Shown: one piece after another, positions 60,677 to 64,000 of the stretch
How positions within the stretch are numbered: the first letter of the stretch is position 1
Layout: the number at the start of each line of letters is the position of its first letter
DNA from: JADJNW01 sp964526645
GTDB lineage: Bacteria > Bacteroidota > Bacteroidia > Chitinophagales > Saprospiraceae
Length of the DNA stretch: 64,000 nt
Direction of reading: 5' to 3'
Assembly: GCA_964526645.1 (NCBI GenBank)
Contig: CAZGJN010000002.1
Span: 62,001 to 126,000 of the forward strand
Made by a program: the position numbers and the translations under genes
Notes under the pieces: generated by a model
Seen by the model: the letters and a program-made list of their open reading frames with translations, nothing else
What the model was told of the DNA's origin: nothing
Databases searched by the model: none

Positions 60677-62188
60677 ATGATACAAACGCATTACATCAGC
60701 CCGGCGTATCTGCCACTGGCAGCTATCCAAAAAATTATACAAAATGACTATGTGCTTTCGCTTTCGAAGGAGAGCACCGAGCGCATCAACACTTGTAGAG
60801 CTTACCTGGAGCATAAACTTTCCCACAGCCAAGCGCTCTTTTATGGTATCAATACAGGATTTGGCTCGCTTTGTAATATCCGGATTTCAGCTGCTGAAAT
60901 AGAAGCCTTGCAGCTCAATCTGGTTCAATCGCACGCTTGTGGTATGGGCGAAGAAGTGCCGCCTGAAATCGTACGCCTCCTGCTCTTGCTCAAAATCCAG
61001 AGCCTGAGCTATGGCTACTCCGGTGTACGGATAGCAGTTGTAGAAAAATTAATCACTTTTTACAACAAAGGCATTTTGCCCGTGATTTATCAATTAGGCT
61101 CATTAGGCGCTTCTGGCGACCTCGCCCCGCTGGCGCACCTCAGCTTACCGCTAATTGGGCTGGGGGAAGTGTATTACAATGGCAAAAAATATGCCGCCGG
61201 CAACTTACTCCAAATGCTGGAACTGCAGCCCCTTCAGTTCAAGTCAAAAGAAGCCCTGGCACTACTCAACGGCACACAGTTTTCAACCGCCTATGGCTTG
61301 TGGTGCCTGATGGAAGCTGTACGACTATACCAGCTTGCAAACCTGTGCGCAGCACTTTCGTTGGATGCTTACGATTGCCACCAATCTCCTTTTGATGAAA
61401 AAATCCACCGCATCCGCCCACATGAGGGTCAAATAAAAACGGCTGCAATAATCAGTGGTTTGCGAAAAGGCAGCGCCCTGGCAGACCAGCCGAAAGAGCA
61501 CGTTCAAGACCCTTATTCCTTCCGATGCATCCCCCAAGTGCATGGTGCCAGTTGGGATGCCATTAATTATGTAGCAAAAACTATTTTGACAGAAGCAAAC
61601 GCTGTGACTGACAATCCGAATGTCTTTCCAGAAGCAGATGCGATCCTTTCGGGAGGGAATTTTCATGCCCAACCCATCGCGCTGGCGCTCGATCATCTTG
61701 CTATTGCACTGGCAGAATTGGGTAGTATTTCAGAGAGGAGGACCTACCAGTTGATATCAGGCACACGCGGCTTGCCTCCTTTTTTGACAGCACATCCGGG
61801 TACACATTCTGGCTTGATGATTCCTCAATACACCGCTGCTTCCATAGTGAGCCAAAACAAGCAGCTTTGTACACCTGCTTCTGTAGATTCTATCGTTTCG
61901 AGCAACGGGCAGGAGGATCATGTAAGCATGGCTGCCAATGCCGCTACCAAATGCTACAAAGTAGTGCAAAACCTGGAAAAGCTGCTCGCCATAGAATTTA
62001 TGACAGCTGCCCAAGCTTTAGAATTTCGCCAACCTTCAAAAACTTCTCTTTTTTTAGAAAAAATAGTGACCGATTATCGGGATTGCGTCCCAAAATTAGA
62101 TACAGATCGGGTATTAAGCTCAGATATGAATGAAACCCTCTTTTTTTTAAAAAAAATAGATCAACCTGCACTGGATGTAACATTTTGA
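60677..62188 (+). CDS. hutH: Histidine ammonia-lyase
   Basis: 503 residues, full length. It removes ammonia from histidine to give urocanate, the first step of histidine breakdown. The self-formed MIO cofactor comes from the Ala-Ser-Gly in QLGSLGASGDLAPLAHL (about residues 143-147). Other active-site parts: YGINTGFG, QSHACGMGE, YGYSGVR, ALLNGTQ, RIRPHEGQ, QDPYSFRCIPQVHGA, and TDNPNVFPEADAILSGGNFHAQP. The HxGQ and MIO-loop pattern fits histidine rather than phenylalanine lyases. hutU, hutI and hutG are not nearby, so the pathway is split or partial here. Confidence 0.95.
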   Translation: MIQTHYISPAYLPLAAIQKIIQNDYVLSLSKESTERINTCRAYLEHKLSHSQALFYGINTGFGSLCNIRISAAEIEALQLNLVQSHACGMGEEVPPEIVRLLLLLKIQSLSYGYSGVRIAVVEKLITFYNKGILPVIYQLGSLGASGDLAPLAHLSLPLIGLGEVYYNGKKYAAGNLLQMLELQPLQFKSKEALALLNGTQFSTAYGLWCLMEAVRLYQLANLCAALSLDAYDCHQSPFDEKIHRIRPHEGQIKTAAIISGLRKGSALADQPKEHVQDPYSFRCIPQVHGASWDAINYVAKTILTEANAVTDNPNVFPEADAILSGGNFHAQPIALALDHLAIALAELGSISERRTYQLISGTRGLPPFLTAHPGTHSGLMIPQYTAASIVSQNKQLCTPASVDSIVSSNGQEDHVSMAANAATKCYKVVQNLEKLLAIEFMTAAQALEFRQPSKTSLFLEKIVTDYRDCVPKLDTDRVLSSDMNETLFFLKKIDQPALDVTF

Positions 62189-62242
62189 AAAAGGGATGCG
62201 TTTGTAACGATAAATTGAAAACTTCAACCTAAAATAAAAGCT

Positions 62243-63046
62243 ATGCGTATCAAAAAATGGCTCTTCTTTTTGGCACTTATGTCCACGACACTTTCCTTCA
62301 CTGGTTGTGGTGCAGGCAAAGGCGGCGGCGGCTTCAATTTGTTCACCGTAGATCAGGATAAAGAGTTGGGCAGGCAAACAGAGGCCCAGATTGCGGCTGA
62401 TCCTAAGCAATTTCCGATTTTACCTGAAAAAGGCAATGAAGAATTATACCGCTATGTGCGTGGCATCACGGCTAAGCTTTTGAATACTGGCAAGGTGTCT
62501 TACAAAGATGACTTTGCATGGGAAGTTAAGATTATTGACAACAAAGAGGTGCTCAACGCTTTTTGTACACCTGGGGGGTATATTTATGTTTATACCGGCA
62601 TCATTAAATTTCTCGATTCGGAAGACCAACTTGCGGGCGTGATGGGGCACGAGATTGCCCACGCAGCCCTGCGGCATTCCACCCGACAAATGACCCAAGT
62701 GTACGGTATTGCGGCGTTGACTTCCGTCGTGACGGGTAATGCCAATCCGGGTATGCTGGAGCAAATTGCGCTGGGGCTTATCTCTCTGAAATTTAGCCGC
62801 AACCACGAAACAGAGGCAGATACACATTCGGTGATATATCTTTGCGAAACGGGCTACAACGCCGCCGGAGCTGCTGGTTTTTTTAAGAAGATGGAAGGCG
62901 CAAATACGCCGCCGGAGTTTCTCAGTACGCACCCTAATCCAGGTAATCGGGTGGAAAACATAGAAAAAAAAGCACAGGAAATGGCCTGCAAAGGTACTCA
63001 AACGAATAAAGCAGAATACGAAAGGATCAAAAAACTGATTAAATAG
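62243..63046 (+). CDS. M48-family metallopeptidase lipoprotein (BepA/LoiP-like)
   Basis: 267 residues, lipoprotein signal ending LSFTGC (Cys about 21). A Gly-rich spacer is followed by the zinc protease domain: ELGRQTEAQIAADP, VLNAFCTPGGYIYVYTGII, GVMGHEIAHAALRHSTRQM (HExxH, about residues 134-140), and third ligand in FSRNHETEADTHSVIYL (ExxxD). STHPNPGNRVENI near the end is typical. Such periplasmic proteases clear badly assembled outer-membrane proteins. It lies 54 bases after hutH and is followed by a strong terminator. Confidence 0.94.
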   Translation: MRIKKWLFFLALMSTTLSFTGCGAGKGGGGFNLFTVDQDKELGRQTEAQIAADPKQFPILPEKGNEELYRYVRGITAKLLNTGKVSYKDDFAWEVKIIDNKEVLNAFCTPGGYIYVYTGIIKFLDSEDQLAGVMGHEIAHAALRHSTRQMTQVYGIAALTSVVTGNANPGMLEQIALGLISLKFSRNHETEADTHSVIYLCETGYNAAGAAGFFKKMEGANTPPEFLSTHPNPGNRVENIEKKAQEMACKGTQTNKAEYERIKKLIK

Positions 63047-63055
63047 ACCCCGCGC

Positions 63056-63090
63056 ATTGGGCAGTAAGCCTCACACAGCTACTGCCCAAT
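63056..63090 (+). terminator. Terminator after the M48 peptidase gene
   Basis: Perfect 10-bp arms ATTGGGCAGT / ACTGCCCAAT, with three further pairs around a single bulge, followed by a T-rich tract (ATTTATTTTT) on the plus strand. It sits in the 46-base gap before the convergent MscS stop. Confidence 0.75.
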
Positions 63091-63092
63091 AT

Positions 63093-64000
63093 TTATTTTT
63101 GTATGGAATTGCGAAACCAAACATCCCGCTGCGGGAAAGGAATCGTGACATTATTTTCGCGGAAAGCGCGGTCTATTTCAAACCGAATATCACTTTTTAC
63201 ATTTTCGATAGGAAAAAGGAGTTTGGACCAAAAAAACAACTCAAAATTGAGCGAAGAATCCGCAAATTCCGTAAATCTTACAAAGGGGGAAGGTTCTTTC
63301 AAAACATCAGGATGATTTTGTGCTACCTCTACTAACAACCGACGCACCAAAGCCGTATCCGAACCGTAAGCCACACCGACGCTCACCGAAAACCGCACAA
63401 CTTCGTCGTAATGATTCCAGTTGTGTACTTTTTCCGTTACAAGCTGGGAATTAGGAATAATTACACTGATGCTATTGTGTGTTTCGATACGAGAAGTACG
63501 CAATCCAATTTGTCTCACAAGCCCCAGTGTGCCATTGATTTCAACGATATCACCCACTTCCACGGTTCTTTCAAACAGCAGGATAATCCCCGAAGCCAGG
63601 TCATTAAAAGTTTGCTGTAAACCCAGCCCCACGCCCAATAGTAGTGCCGCCAAACCGCCCCACACCAAGGTCAGATTGAAGCCCATGATCTCCAGGGCGA
63701 TCATGACCGCCACGACATACACAAAATAAACCATCAGCCGGTTAATGGCATATTGCCGACCAATGTCTGCCTTGATCCTTTTGTAATAGCGATGCAAAAC
63801 CAGCTGAATCAAAATCCAGTTGAGCAATCTGGCAAATGCAAAGATCAGCAGTACCGCCAGGATATCCGATACTTTGATCTCGTAGGTCTTATTTTTTAGA
63901 TCAAAGGAAAAAAGAATATAATTGACACTTAAAATATTCACAATTAATTGCAAACCAATCAAATAAACAACTTGCCGCACTTTACTGTGCGTAGATTCTT
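63093..64000 (-). CDS. Mechanosensitive channel of the MscS family (partial, 5' end outside window)
   Basis: The frame is open from the stop at 63093 to the window edge (302 codons); an in-frame GTG at 63980 is unlikely to be the start because coding sequence continues upstream of it. Membrane helices at the N-terminal side (VYLIGLQLIVNILSVNYILF, ILAVLLIFAFARLLNWIL, VYFVYVVAVMIALEIMGF) lead into the pore helix LAALLLGVGLGLQQTFNDLASGIILLFERTVEVGD in outline, which is the MscS TM3 and start of the vestibule. The beta domain follows (VEINGTLGLVRQIGLRTSRIET), then the alpha/beta C-terminus. It releases ions under osmotic downshock. The missing part would contain more N-terminal helices. Confidence 0.92.
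   Translation of the reverse strand, partial: ESTHSKVRQVVYLIGLQLIVNILSVNYILFSFDLKNKTYEIKVSDILAVLLIFAFARLLNWILIQLVLHRYYKRIKADIGRQYAINRLMVYFVYVVAVMIALEIMGFNLTLVWGGLAALLLGVGLGLQQTFNDLASGIILLFERTVEVGDIVEINGTLGLVRQIGLRTSRIETHNSISVIIPNSQLVTEKVHNWNHYDEVVRFSVSVGVAYGSDTALVRRLLVEVAQNHPDVLKEPSPFVRFTEFADSSLNFELFFWSKLLFPIENVKSDIRFEIDRAFRENNVTIPFPQRDVWFRNSIQK

Noticed and set aside
1..64000. tRNA, rRNA, CRISPR array, insertion sequence or prophage
   Set aside because: Reading both strands I saw no cloverleaf-like segment with a TTC-A arm, no regularly spaced repeats, and no transposase, integrase or phage structural gene.

Overview
The window is a stretch of chromosome from a member of the Bacteroidota, most likely of the Saprospiria/Chitinophagia side of the phylum (inferred from gene content, not from a marker-gene tree). 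The evidence is: a TonB-dependent receptor with an N-terminal carboxypeptidase-regulatory-like domain; type IX secretion parts (PorQ and a protein with a T9SS sorting domain); many short-signal lipoproteins; an F-type ATPase operon running B-E-F-H-A-G without beta and epsilon; a DUF5777 barrel and a DUF5916 protein; and promoters of the Bacteroidota type (TAnnTTTG at -7, sometimes TTTG at -33) in front of at least a dozen genes. Shine-Dalgarno sequences are mostly absent. I see no tRNA, rRNA, CRISPR array, transposase or phage gene. The region is mainly housekeeping with a few accessory cassettes.

Layout. 1-9.0 kb: the 5' part of a TonB-dependent receptor, a lipoprotein, a carbamoyl-phosphate synthase large subunit that lacks the usual allosteric domain, then a small envelope redox locus (two proteins with CX4CH haem-like motifs, one carrying two InlB-type repeats; a DUF5777 barrel; and a convergent Tat-type Rieske protein with Ig-like domains). 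9.3-13.8 kb: an aldehyde dehydrogenase, a glutaminyl-cyclase-like M28 protein, then an ECF sigma factor followed by two small membrane proteins and an Hsp20. 13.9-19.8 kb, minus strand: ThiL, two thioredoxin-fold proteins, an M15 peptidase and a CocE-type hydrolase. 20-25.3 kb: a decayed NTF2-like gene, a small exported protein, a patatin, RecX, an RND/MMPL transporter and a very small T9SS substrate.

25.4-30.9 kb: the ATP synthase operon, with a well-formed promoter. 31-37.8 kb, minus strand: a UvrD-like helicase with an Fe-S nuclease tail, a Crp/Fnr regulator, DnaX and a MarR regulator. 38-45.5 kb: MoeA, a membrane protein, an S10 peptidase, a WecA/MraY-like transferase coupled to CrcB, an M3 peptidase and UppS. 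45.7-54.3 kb: BamA, PorQ, a MORN lipoprotein, an unlisted 52-residue membrane protein, a DUF5916 protein and an alpha-glucan phosphorylase. 54.4-64 kb: HisH and HisA, an unknown acidic protein, a PaaE-like reductase, an alpha/beta hydrolase overlapping TrmB, two OmpH/Skp chaperones, HutH, an M48 lipoprotein and the 3' part of an MscS channel.

Several genes fit together as an envelope-building set: UppS and the WecA/MraY-like enzyme (lipid-linked sugar precursors), BamA and two Skp-like chaperones (outer-membrane protein assembly), PorQ with a T9SS substrate, and numerous lipoproteins. The non-coding part is notable for strong palindromes placed just after stop codons, two of which share a 9-bp core (GCCATCTGG). 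I found no clearly new large system. The best candidates for novelty are the sigma/membrane/Hsp20 cassette, the CX4CH-Rieske envelope locus and the palindrome family.
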